Origin: Mesostigma viride
Lineage: Eukaryota > Streptophyta > Mesostigmatophyceae > Mesostigmatales > Mesostigmataceae
NCBI GenBank assembly: GCA_009746045.1
Contig: RPFO01000068.1
Location: forward strand, 49,088-113,087
Direction of reading: 5' to 3'
DNA: 64,000 bases
Shown here: positions 30,404 through 40,245 of the stretch, one piece after another
Position numbering within the stretch: the stretch's first letter is position 1
How the letters are laid out: every line of letters starts with the position of its first letter
Notes under the pieces: model-generated
The model's database searches: none
The model's input: the letters and a program-made list of their open reading frames with translations, nothing else
What the model was told of the DNA's origin: nothing
Program-made: the position numbers and the translations under genes

Positions 30404-31656
30404 TCCGTGTATAGCACAAATGGCTGGGCATAGTCGGGCTGACGGAGTATCGGCGCTGAGGTGAGCTCTGCCTTGATGGTCTCAATGGCGCGTTGCTGCG
30501 CCGGACCCCATGCCCAGACTGCACCTTTCTTCAACAGCTCCGTCAGTGGCTTAACCTTGGTGCTGAAGTTGGGGATATAACCTCGGTAATACCCCGCCAG
30601 CCCCAGGTAAGCCCGCACACCCGCCACATCCGTGGGCGTTGCCGCGTTGACGATCGCTTCCACCTTGGCCGCTTGTGGAGTTCTGCCGCCAGGAATGATC
30701 TGGTGTCCGAGGAAGTCGAGGCTCCGCTGCGCAAACCGACACTTCTCGGGATGCAGCTTTAGGTTGGCTCGCGCCAGTGCCATGCGCACCTGCTCAAGGT
30801 GCTGGAGGTGTTGCTCAAATGTCTCACTGAAGATGATCACATCATCAATGTAACACGCAGCGAATGGCATGCCATTCAACACTTGATCCATGGCACGCTG
30901 AAAGATGGCACTCGCATTCCTATGCCCGAAAGGCATCCTGACCCACTCATAGAGTCGGTGGCCCCCCCAGAACGCGAGCTTGCGTTGGTCACCCTCCGCC
31001 ACTTGGATTTGGTGAAACCCACTGCGGAGGTCTAGGGATGAGATGAACTGCACGCGTGGCGATATCCGGTCAAGCACATCGTCCACTCGCGGCATGGGGT
31101 ACCTGTCCATCGGGGTGTGTGCGTTGAGTTGCCGCAGGTCCGTCGCCATGCGCATCCCAGTCCATTCACCTGTCACCGCATCCTTCTTGGGCGCCACGAC
31201 GGTCGCGGCCGCATAGTTGGATGTGGATGACCGAATGATGCCAGCAGCCTCCAGCTCCTCGCATTGTTGCTGCACAAACTCCAGCTCAGCTTGACTCAGC
31301 CGGTGTTGTCGGCGAAACAGTGGCTGATCGGTGTCCAGCGGGACCCGCATCTGCCCACCATTGTAGCATCCCAGCTCTTGACTGCTGAATGCAAACGCGT
31401 TGCGCGCACCTTCCAGCCACTTGAGCAGCCTCGCGCGTTGCTCAGCTGTGAGGTGCTCACAGACGCTCCATTGATGGTTTGCTGCCGGGTCGCTTGCGCT
31501 CGAGACATTGTGCACAGCCACCGTGGGACCGCGCACGGCCGCCGACTGAAACAGCATGTATGCCGCCGCTCCCGGCGTAATGCCTCGCTCTCCCATGCAC
31601 CTGCCGTTGTGCCTTCGCCACGAGGAACTGAAAGGCCGGAGCCGCCGAGAACACAC
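30360..31656 (-). pseudogene. Gypsy reverse transcriptase
   Basis: A long minus-strand frame contains the RT palm and thumb: MRMATDLRQLNAHTPMDRYP, FISSLDLRSGFHQIQV (catalytic Asp), VRMPFGHRNASAIFQRAMD, ACYIDDVIIFSETFEQHLQH with the Y-I-D-D pair, then LDFLGHQI and YYRGYIPNFS. The start of RNase H (VLYTDWSRVGLGAVLALEG) follows. This fits Ty3/gypsy and not Ty1/copia. The domain itself is open throughout; only its borders are shifted. Confidence 0.9.
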
Positions 31657-31936
31657 AGCTGGTGAGGAGCGCAGTCATGAGGATGACTGACCATACCTGG
31701 CGCCAGGTGTAGGACCACCCTTGGCCCCTGCTGCCTGCACGCTCCGCCAATTACTGTAGGCACACCAGCCGGCGCAGCACCGGTGGGTGGAGAAGTGTCA
31801 CTCTGCGCCTGTGCAGTCGCAGCATGGACGGGGAGTGCAACCCGCTGCACCCTCCGCACACCTTGCGCTGCTAGCAAGGTGTCCACACCTGCCAGGCTGA
31901 CATGGCCTGGCCAACGAGCGACCATCGCTCCACCTC
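31657..31936 (-). pseudogene. End of methyltransferase domain and linker to RT
   Basis: Directly outside the CACTA-like end the minus strand reads VEVERWSLVGQAMSAWQVW, resembling motif X of cytosine-5 methyltransferases (small-residue G-x-A-M helix). It meets a stop soon after (about 31868), while another frame carries a Pro/Ala-rich linker on to the RT. It is the C-terminal continuation of the domain at 37898-39127. Confidence 0.6.
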
Positions 31937-31954
31937 CACTAGAAAAGGAGATGA

Positions 31955-32360
31955 CCGGGCGGTAACACGCCCGGTAACACGAACGAACCCGGTAACATGC
32001 CCGGTAACATGGGTCCGTTCATGTTACCGGGCCAGTTCGTGTTACCGGGCCGGTTACCGGGTTCCGGCGTTCGTGTTACCGGGCGTGTTACCGGGCACGT
32101 TCATGCTACGATGCCTGTTACCGGGCATGTTCATGTTACCGGGCCAGTTCGTGTTACCGGGCCGGTTACCGGGCATGTTCCGGCGTGTTACCGGGCGTGT
32201 TACCGGGTACGTTCATGTTACGATGCCTGTTACCGGGCATGTTCATGTTACCGGGCTAGTGCGTGTTACCGGGCCGGTTACCGGGCATGTTCAGTGTTAC
32301 TGGGCGTGTTACCGGGCACGTTCATGGTACGTTGCCGGTTACCGGGCATGTTCATGTTAC
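31955..32360. repeat. Left sub-terminal GTTACCGG array
   Basis: Many copies of CCGGTAAC or GTTACCGG spaced by 8-20 bases, with CATGTTCATGTTACCGGGC-like longer units repeated about every 110 bases. They could be binding sites for a CACTA-family transposase supplied in trans. The mirrored array is at 37555-37880. Confidence 0.85.
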
Positions 32361-32379
32361 TCTATGCACGTTAGCCAGC

Positions 32380-32545
32380 CATAATGTCAACGCATGTAAG
32401 GCTACACATGTCCATCTCCATTCATATTCGTCATCATGAACCGGACTCGCCAACGCGGACAAGATAACGGCAGGCTCGAGCTACCATGGTCCGGATTTTC
32501 CGATTTCTGGCCTGCGCTGGTTGTCTCCTTGATAAATGACATGTC
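32380..32545 (-). mobile_element. SINE-like element, copy 3
   Basis: A minus-strand relative of the copies at 17337 and 18381: TGGTAGCTCGAGCC is kept, while the box B position reads GGCGAGTCC, so that box is degraded. It ends near CAAGGAGACAACC and is followed by TTAA-rich tails and the CTCGTGCTCTCGTTAGGGAG hairpin motif (about 32619-32650). Confidence 0.55.
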
Positions 32546-32650
32546 GGTGCTGCATGGTTGACTCTCTTTGATATTACATAATTAAACTCGTTATTAATTG
32601 AACTCGTTATTAATTACACTCGTGCTCTCGTTAGGGAGTCATGGAGCATA

Positions 32651-34180
32651 TTAATTAACATCTTGCGTTCGTTGCCTATGTACGGGATACTAGACAGTGT
32701 CCTTCCAGTCCGTTTTGCTTGCCGTACGTTGCACCGTTCAGTACGAGGCACATTGATGTACGGTTCGAAGCACAGATATGTACTGCGCGTACTAACGCCT
32801 GGCACAAAACTTTCGCCGCGCGGATTTCAAATTTGGGGAACGGGTTGTTACCTCCAAAGAAAGACGTTAGAAGACCAGGGGCGGGGATGGCGGTCGGCGG
32901 ACACGGAACTGACGAAAGCCATGAATGGCGACGGGCGGAAACATTATCGCCGCTGGCCAGTACGCCAGCGCTTGTGACAGTGCTGGCTCGGGACAAGATA
33001 GGGTTGACATGGCAGAATTCGTCTGGCAGGAATGGTGGACTGTTAAGGTCGGGAAAAGAAGGATTGCCAGCACGGAAAACTCTCAGCGAAGTTCAGAGAG
33101 TTTCCACATACAGTTTAGATGTAGGTCCGTAACCGAGTATGCCTGGAGAAATTCGATGTTATTCTGGTTGTTTTTTCAATGCGGCCTGGCAGTTTGTCAA
33201 GAATTGCTCAAATGAGCTAAGGATGGTGATTCCCACTACGTACACAGTGCCTCTTGTTAGGTAGCTAGGACGTCAGCCGCGGTTGTATTTCCACGACAGC
33301 ACCGACGAGGAGCCAATCCTGGAGGCCTCTCCCGAATCCGGCAGTATGCAGGGGTAGCAATTCAAGAGAACGCGAGCGGTAAATGGAGCGATGAGCTGCA
33401 GTGCAGACCGCATGGCAGCAGGGGTGGCAGCGAGAACCGCACTAGAAGCGGTTCTAGTAGCGACGACATGTGAGTGACATAAGTAACGAAGAATAAGCAG
33501 AGCGAGATTCTGGAGCTATCCAAAACCTACAAGGCCGTCATGGACAGGCTGTGATCGAAGAGGAATGGAGCTGGGAAAATGAGCAACGGCGTAGCTGAGC
33601 AAGGATACTTATGAGAATGGCTTGGCAGGTTGCATTGGAAGGCCCATAGACCGCAAAAGCGGCATTCTGAGCAAAAGCTGGTTTCTTAGTATAGCATGAA
33701 CTCTGAATTCTTGATTTCTTTTCCTCTTACATGCGTGGTCAATTTCATGAAGATGACCATCATGAAGTACCGTCCTTCGGCATTTTCGTGTGTAATGCCC
33801 GTTTGTTGTCAAAGCACGTCCATGCAGACCTGAATCCCATGCAGGCCCCAAGCGTCAATTGCGACTATCTTTGCAAAGGAAAAGCATCTAGACGTGTTCT
33901 GATGAAGCCAGTAAGGTCAAATGTTTCATGGTGCTTCCTCATTAGCCACATAGTTGATTAGATACTAACTTGGTTGGTCCATGCGTGAGTATGTGCGTGT
34001 TGTCATCAGTTTGCTACCTACTTTTAATTACCTTACCTACTTACTAGCTTTGTTATTGAAGGTATTTTCCTAATTTTGCACTGGAATTCATTCCTCACAT
34101 CACCACTATTCTTTCACCCCTTTGCAATCGCAACAGGAGGGACGGAGTGTTATCTTCTCCGCGGTCATGAGTTTGTCCCT
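32651..34180. other. CACTA-like interior, no gene recognised
   Basis: Unique-looking sequence with no motif I recognise on either strand. Frames here are short and overlapping. It could be captured genomic DNA or eroded transposase sequence. Confidence 0.45.
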
Positions 34181-34199
34181 TCTGCGTGGTAAGTGTCAT

Positions 34200-34915
34200 A
34201 AAGTTGATTAGTCCCTTGGTCCCTCACTTGCTCCTTGCTTCCTTGCATGCTTGCTTGCTTGCTGAGTTCGATAAAGCCCTTGCTTCCTTGCATGCTTGTT
34301 TCCGTCTTTGCATGCTTGCCTGCTTCTTTGCGTGGTTGCTTTCTTCCTTGATTAGGCCCTTGCTTCGTTGTATAGCCGCTTGCTGAATTTGATTAATTCC
34401 TTTCTTTATTCCCTTGCTTCCTTGCATGCGTGCTTCCTGAATGTAATCAGTCCCTTGCTTCCTTGGTTATTCCCATGCTTCCTTTGTCAGCCACTCTTCC
34501 TTGCATGCTTGCTGAATTTAATTAATGCCTTGCTTCCTTTGATATGACCCTGCCTACTTGGTTAGGCCGTTCCTTCCCTGCATGCTTGACCACTTGCTGA
34601 ATGGAAGCAGTCCCCTGATTCCTTTGTTAGGCCGTTGCTTCCTTTGTTAGCCCCTCTTCCTTGCATGCTTGCAATTGCTTGCTTGCTGAATTTCATTAGT
34701 CCCTTGATTCCTTTGTTAGGCCCTTGCTTCCTTTTTTAGCCACTCTCTTCCTTGCGCGCATGTACGCTTGCTTGCTGAATTCAATTAGTCCCTTGCTTCC
34801 TTGGTTAGGCCCTTGCTTCCTTGGTTAGCCACTCTTGCTTGCTTGCTGAATTTAATTAGTCCCTTGCTTCCTCGGTTAGTCCGGCCTTGCTTCCTTGCAT
34901 GCTTGCTTGGTGAAT
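34200..34915. repeat. Degenerate CTTGCTTCCTTG repeats
   Basis: Imperfect units containing CCCTTGCTTCCTTG, GTTAGGCC and TGCTGAATTTAATTAG recur every 50-90 bases. No coding signal. Confidence 0.75.
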
Positions 34916-34920
34916 TTTAG

Positions 34921-35998
34921 TAGCCCTCTCTCCCCCCTCTCTCTCCCCTCTCTCTCTCCTCTCTCTCCCCTCTCTCCCCCTCGCTCCCCCTCGCTCCCCC
35001 TCGCCCCCCTCGCTCCCCTCGCCCCCCTCGCCCCCCTCGCCCCCTCGCTCCCCTCGCCCCCCTCGCTCCCCTCGCTGCCCCTCCTCCCCCTCGCTCCCCT
35101 CGCTCCCCCTCGCTCCCCTCGCTCGTCCCCCTCGCTCCCCTCGCTCCCCCTCGCTCCCCCTCGCTCCCCCTCGCTCCCCCTCGCTCCCCTCGCTCCCCTC
35201 GCTCCCCCTCGCTCCCCTCGCTCCCCTCGCTCCCCCTCGCTCCCCCTCGCTCCCCTCGCTCCCCCTCGCTCCCCCTCGCTCCCCTCGCTCCCCCCCGCCC
35301 CCTCGCCCCCCTCGCCCCCTCGCTCCCCTCGCTCCCCCTCGCCCCCCTCGCTCCCCTCGCTCCCCCTCGCTCCCCTCGCTCCCCCTCGCTCCCCTCGCTC
35401 CCCTCGCTCCCCTCGCTCCCCCTCGCTCCCCCGCCCCCCTCTCTCCCCTCTCTCTCCCCTCTCTCTCCTCTCTCTCCCCCTCTCTCCCCTCTCTCCCCCT
35501 CGCTCCCCCTCGCTCCCCCTCGCTCCCCCTCGCTCCCCCTCGCTCCCCCTCGCCCCCCTCGCTCCCCCTCGCGCCCCTCGCCCCCCTCCCCCCTCGCTCC
35601 CCCTCGCTCCCCCTCGCCCCCCTCCCCCCCCTCGCTCCCCCTCGCCCCCCTCGCCACCCTCGCCCCCCTCGCCCACCCTCGCCCCCCTCGCCCACCCTCG
35701 CCCACCCTCGCCCACCCTCGCCCACCCTCGCCCCCCTCGCCCACCCTCGCCCCCCTCGCCCCCCTCGCCCACCCTCGCCCACCCTCGCCCACCCTCGCCC
35801 CCCTCGCCCCCCTCGCCCCCCTCGCCCCCTTCGCCCCCCTCGCTCCCCCTCGCTCCCCTCGCCCCCCTCGCCCCCCTCGCTCCCCCTCGCTCCCCCTCGC
35901 TCCCCCTCGCTCCCCCTCGCTGCCCCTCGCTCCCCCTCGCTCCCCTCTCTCCCCCTCTCTCTCCTCTCTCTCCCTCTCTCTCCCCCTTCCCACCCCCC
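34921..35998. repeat. CCCCTCGCT polypyrimidine tract, ~1.1 kb
   Basis: Arrays of CTCGCTCCC, CTCGCCCCC and CTCTCTCCC with short interruptions; the plus strand is almost purine-poor apart from the G of CTCG. Long Ser/Pro/Leu or Gly/Glu/Arg frames on the two strands are composition artefacts. Confidence 0.9.
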
Positions 35999-35999
35999 G

Positions 36000-36560
36000 C
36001 TCTCTTGTTCCTCCCGCACCCCTCCTCTCTCTTTCCCTTTCCCTTGGCTGTTGAGAAGGACTGGGGTGAAAACTCCATACCGTTGGTGGCTGCCTTCAAG
36101 CAGGAAGTTTCAAGGATCAACAAGTTTTTGTGAGCTGTCTGATATGGTCACTGCTGCGACAAAGGTGAGTTGTCTCGTTTTTCATGCAATTTTTTTGTTG
36201 TTGCTAGGTAAGCCGGCCATTTTGTACTCCCCTGTTTTTGCTCTCACGATTTATCCTTGTTGTGGTTTGTATGGTCCCGTAAAGTGGCATGCATTATCAC
36301 TATCCACATTAGTGCTGGAAACCATCCGCAGTGTTTTTGCTGCCGCCACCTCTGCTATTACCAACGTTAAAGCATTCTTGCTTTCTAAGCACTCTTTTTC
36401 CATCAACTGCAGTGACAAACACAAGGGTAGACATAGGCAACGACAAATTCCTTGCATGCGTGCCTTGCTCTTCACCGGCTGGCTCGTTTGCTGGTTGTCT
36501 AACAGTTTCTACGGATAAACTGCACATGCAATTGTAAGGTCTGCCTTGCTACCATGCTAG
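36000..36560. other. CACTA-like interior, no gene recognised
   Basis: Mixed-composition sequence with a plus-strand open stretch of about 155 codons (36051-36518) that lacks recognisable motifs and is Cys/Ser/Leu-rich. I do not treat it as a gene. Confidence 0.4.
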
Positions 36561-36576
36561 TGGGTAGCAGGGTGAT

Positions 36577-36845
36577 CGTGCTTGTTCCTTGTCAAGGGAG
36601 GGATGCATGTGGAGTAGGTGGGTGGGTGTGCTTGTTCCTTGCCAAGGGAGGGATGCACAAAGGTTAGGTAGGTGCACGTGCTTGTTTCTTGTCAAGGGAG
36701 GGATGCACGAAGGGTAGGTGGGGGCACATGGTTGTGCCTCGTCAAGGGCGGGATGGACGAAGGGTAGGTGGGGGCATGTGGTTGGTCCTCGTCAAGGGAG
36801 GGAGGCACGAAGGCTAGGTGGGTGCATGTGCTTGGTCCTTGTCTT
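36577..36845. repeat. ~53-bp tandem repeat, five to six units
   Basis: Each unit has the form CTTGTCAAGGGAGGGATGCA followed by a GGTAGGTGGG-type phrase and a GTGCTTG/GTGGTTG phrase. Units are diverged. The array lies inside the CACTA-like element. Confidence 0.85.
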
Positions 36846-37554
36846 TTCACCGCCCAAGCGATGGCGATGTAGCATGCATTATACATTGATTCGTGCATTA
36901 AAAATCACTTTCCTTACAAGCGGCCTTTGCCGGCTCCATCTGCCGTTGCCATTTCTCCGTATTGCTTTGTCCGGACACGGTTTTTGTGTCGCAGGTCTTC
37001 CCCCGTAAAGGCACAAGCTGCCTGCGCGCGGAATTCTGTGGAGACACCTCGGTTTCCAACACGACGGCCTCCCGTACATATCGAGCTCTGGATGTACAAC
37101 ATCTTCCCCCGGCGCACTTGCTCCCGGATGGAGCTTCTGTGCGGTGCCGACATCCCCGGATCTGTCCTAAGCACCGCATGGAAACAGTATTTCAAGCCAC
37201 GAAGAGAAGCCACGAATTTGATGTTGACTTGATATGCTTCTTTCTGTGAAGGCGTTGGATTTTTGTGCATGACATGTAATCCTGCATGTAATAATGAAAT
37301 GTTTTATGAAAATGAATCTCGTCTTGCATGAGCCTTGCTGCAAATCCCATTCATTTTTTTTTTCCCCCGGGTAAATGGGTGTTAGGGGTTAGGTTGACCG
37401 AAATGCTAAGTGAAACTCTAAGTGACATCCTGGTGACTGCAATTCAGAACGACATAACGACATGATTGTAGTACCGGTAGTGTACGCGAGAAGCATACGA
37501 CGTCGTAACCTACGGGACGAATACCGGGATCGTACAGTAAACGGACCCCATAAC

Positions 37555-37880
37555 CTGACCGGTAACCTGAACGTTTACCGGGCGGTAACCTGAACCAGCC
37601 CGGTAACAAGGCCTTGTTACCGGGCAATAACGTGAACGTGGCCTCGTTCCGGTTACCGGGCGGTAACCTGAACCGGCCCGATAACAAGGCCTTGTTACCG
37701 GGCTTGTTCTGGTTATTGCCCGGTAACCCGAACGTGGCCACGTTCACGTTACCGGGCACGTTCCGGTAACTGCGGCCGTAACCGGAACGGACCCTGTTAC
37801 CGGCCGGTAACATGGGTCCGTGCATGTTACCGGCCCCGTTACCGGGTTCGTTCGTGTTACCGGGCGTGTTACCGCCCGGT
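37555..37880. repeat. Right sub-terminal GTTACCGG array
   Basis: Mirror of 31955-32360: clustered CCGGTAAC and GTTACCGG with CGTTCACGTTACCGGGC-type units, ending in the terminal inverted repeat. Confidence 0.85.
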
Positions 37881-37897
37881 CATATGCTTTTCTAGTG

Positions 37898-39127
37898 TCC
37901 AGGAGCCCTGGGGCGGCGGATGCACCTTCGGCAAAGCCCATGCTTAGTTCACGAAACCCCGCGGGTGGCTGAACCAAGAGACCTGTGGCACGCTCCCACA
38001 CAAGCCCCTTGCCCCGATCACGATATAAGCCTGGGACCCTTGGTAACTGACAAGGGTGGGCAGTGCTCGCATGGGGGCGCCTGCCTTGTTGACGGGCGCG
38101 TAGGGTGCCTGATCATCGTGCTCCACATACTGCGCCGTGAGTTGACTGGGCAACACGACATCGACCGGTGGCAGCTCAATGTGGCTAGCGACATGCTGCA
38201 TCACCGCCTGCGTAGAACCTTGGCCAGCGATGTTGGTCCAGAACGCGCGCAGCCGATGGGTATTCCCTCCCAGCCCGGCATTGTCCGACACCACGGTTTC
38301 CCCCAAAATACCCACAATGGTGCCCCAATCCTCCCGAACAGTGGGGCTGGGACTGTCCACCGCCACTACGTTTTCAAATAAGTAGGCGGGTGGCACCTGC
38401 TGCAGCTGCTGGAGCTCGCCCACAATGCGCAGCATGTCCCAAAATAGGCCGCTCCTGCTGTCGGCAAGGCCCCGGCCATGCCCAGCCTGGCTCATGCCTT
38501 GGCACTCCCAGCCAGCAATGACCAACCCTACCTCGCCATGTTGTGAGATGAGGCGGCGCAGCTGCTGCCGCCCAAGGAAGCGCACGTCATGAGTCACTGC
38601 CCTCGCCGAAGACATCAGCCCAGGCGGATGGAGGAAATTGTGCTGGGTATGCTTGCGACAAGATAGCGCAGTGGTGCAAATATGCCGCCCTGGCTGTGAG
38701 CGATGCCTCCACCGCAATTAATGAGCTTGCTGCATACCCCCCCGCTGCTCAGGAAACCGGCTATGCCGCCACCCATACCTGCGAACAGCTCCAGCATGAC
38801 GGTGGCACGCCCGAAGTCCGGGATGCGTTCCAGCACCTCTGAGCTAAAGCCGGGGTACGGCGTGACGGCACCCGGCTGGCGCCGCTTCCCCCCAGCACCC
38901 TTGGGCAGTGCCTGACATGCCGCCATCACCCGTGCGCGCACATCGCGCAGGCGTGGCAGGGGCGCAACCTGGGCAAGCCAACTTTGCCTCTGCGCATCCC
39001 GCGCTGGCAACGCCGCAGGCAGCACACAACGGTGCCTATCGCGCGCGCGCTTGTCGCTAGCCGCTTGCGCCATGTGCACCGCTTGCGCGTCCGGCCACAC
39101 GCCCCCCCCCCCAGTTCTCAGCCGCAT
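37898..39127 (-). pseudogene. Retrotransposon cytosine-5 DNA methyltransferase domain
   Basis: Three minus-strand frames together give the C5-methyltransferase order. 38615-39127 has VMLELFAGMGGGIAGF (motif I, AdoMet-binding F-x-G-x-G-G) after a basic N-terminal region. 37944-38717 has VIAGWECQGMSQAGHGRG with the motif IV Cys (E-C-Q where most enzymes have P-C-Q), then DSRSGLF, the motif VI E-N-V (YLFENVVAV) and NTHRLRAFW (motif VIII). 37898-38001 has FRELSMGFAEGASAAPG (motif IX region). The predicted reaction is transfer of methyl from AdoMet to cytosine C5. It sits between protease and RT in pol. Frame changes near 38700 and 38000 and the transposon insertion make this copy non-functional. 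Confidence 0.85.
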
Positions 39128-39181
39128 CCCCTGGCTCCACCTCTATGCTGGCGGGCGACACCACTGCAGCCACACACGCGT

Positions 39182-40030
39182 CTAGCTCGACACCACCCCC
39201 TGCGGGTTAGGCTCCGGGTCGCTGCTGCACTGAATGGGAAGAAGCGCCTTTTGCTTCCCCTCCCCGGCCTGCCGGCAATCACGGCGGTAGGTCGCAACCT
39301 CCAGCCAAGGGTCAATTATGAGCCCGAGGCGATACATGACGTCCATCCCGATAAGGGCTGCATACCCACACCTGTCGACCACCAAGGCCGGCACAGCCAC
39401 GCAGGCCATCCGCTTTGGGTCCGTGGGGTTGAGGATGACGTTGATCAGCATGGAAGTCATTGCATCGGGTCGCGCCGCTGGCCCTTTCCATCCCTCCACG
39501 AGAACGGTGCTGTCTATGAGCCCGCCGTTCTCACGGGTCGCACCACACATCTTGGCCAGCTCCATCGTGATCACGAGCGGCCCGGCTCCGCCATCCAGCT
39601 TGGTGACGGACTTTGCGCTGGGGCACACCATAGGGCCCCAACAAGTGCCGTCCTCGCTTATTGCCTGGAAAGCGATAGCCGGGGACCCATCAGGGTGCTT
39701 TGCCACCGTGACTGTCCTCGGCACCCGTGACATCCGCTCCTCGCGGGTTGCTTCCCGGGGCATGGTTGGTGCTGGGACGTCTGCCGGGGTTGCCGGAGTA
39801 ACTGGCATGGTGACCCGCCGCGCAGTTTCCGCCACCGGCAATTGCGTGTTGCCCGAGAAAAACATTGGGATGTTGTCCATCTCAAAGGACTTCGGCAGCT
39901 GGTTATGCGGCGTGACGATATACTGCTGGTGCAGCCAAGTCTTATATTTCCAATAGGCTTGGTTGATGTCAACAAGCCCACCGTCAGCAGTATACCTGTC
40001 CTTCAGCTCCACCTGCGCTTGCACCGGCAT
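39182..40030 (-). CDS. Gypsy aspartic protease region
   Basis: A 282-residue frame, probably part of gag-pol rather than a separate protein. After a Pro/Thr-rich linker it reads GGLIDSTVLVEGW, at the place of the D-[ST]-G active site, and later YAALIGMDVMYRLGLIIDPW, matching the I-G-M-D-x-x end of retropepsins. The active site reads D-S-T rather than D-T/S-G, which could reduce activity. It would release the methyltransferase, RT and integrase from the polyprotein. Confidence 0.65.
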   Translation of the reverse strand: MPVQAQVELKDRYTADGGLVDINQAYWKYKTWLHQQYIVTPHNQLPKSFEMDNIPMFFSGNTQLPVAETARRVTMPVTPATPADVPAPTMPREATREERMSRVPRTVTVAKHPDGSPAIAFQAISEDGTCWGPMVCPSAKSVTKLDGGAGPLVITMELAKMCGATRENGGLIDSTVLVEGWKGPAARPDAMTSMLINVILNPTDPKRMACVAVPALVVDRCGYAALIGMDVMYRLGLIIDPWLEVATYRRDCRQAGEGKQKALLPIQCSSDPEPNPQGVVSS

Positions 40031-40245
40031 TCCCAGTTTCCCACCTTGGATCCCTCAATTGGCGACCCATTGCAGCCCACCGGCAAGCTTGGCGTCCTTG
40101 GTAGAGTAGCCACAAACCTCGGCTCCAGCCCATAGCCTCGTTCCACCGTGTATGGACTGCCTCGCTGCAATCCCGGAATGATGCCTGGCCGCACCCACGG
40201 TGTTTGTGCCCCAAACTCACATGTCCTCAATTGAGGACAAAATCC
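40003..40245 (-). pseudogene. Gypsy gag, C-terminal part
   Basis: The minus strand reads FCPQLRTCEFGAQTPWVRPG, continuing the gag frame broken at 42403. It connects to the protease frame with a short overlap at 40003-40030. No zinc knuckle is seen. Confidence 0.55.

Larger units (their letters stand above)
31937..37897. mobile_element. CACTA-like DNA transposon, non-autonomous, 5961 bp
   Basis: Both ends start CACTAGAAAAG when read inward, followed after a few differing bases by an identical inverted stretch of about 46 bases beginning ATGACCGGGCGGTAACACGC. Dense sub-terminal repeats of GTTACCGGGC in both orientations fill 31955-32360 and 37555-37880, as expected for CACTA-type transposase-binding arrays. 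TC flanks both sides, a 2-bp target duplication. No transposase motif is seen inside; the interior is repeats, a SINE-like copy and low-complexity DNA. It lies within the gypsy methyltransferase domain. Confidence 0.85.

Noticed and set aside
34856-36133. Ser/Pro/Leu and Gly/Glu/Arg frames of about 350-415 residues
   Set aside because: Composition effect of the CCCCTCGCT tract inside the transposon.
34895-37250. CACTA transposase gene
   Set aside because: I looked for transposase motifs in the interior frames and found none; the element is called non-autonomous.
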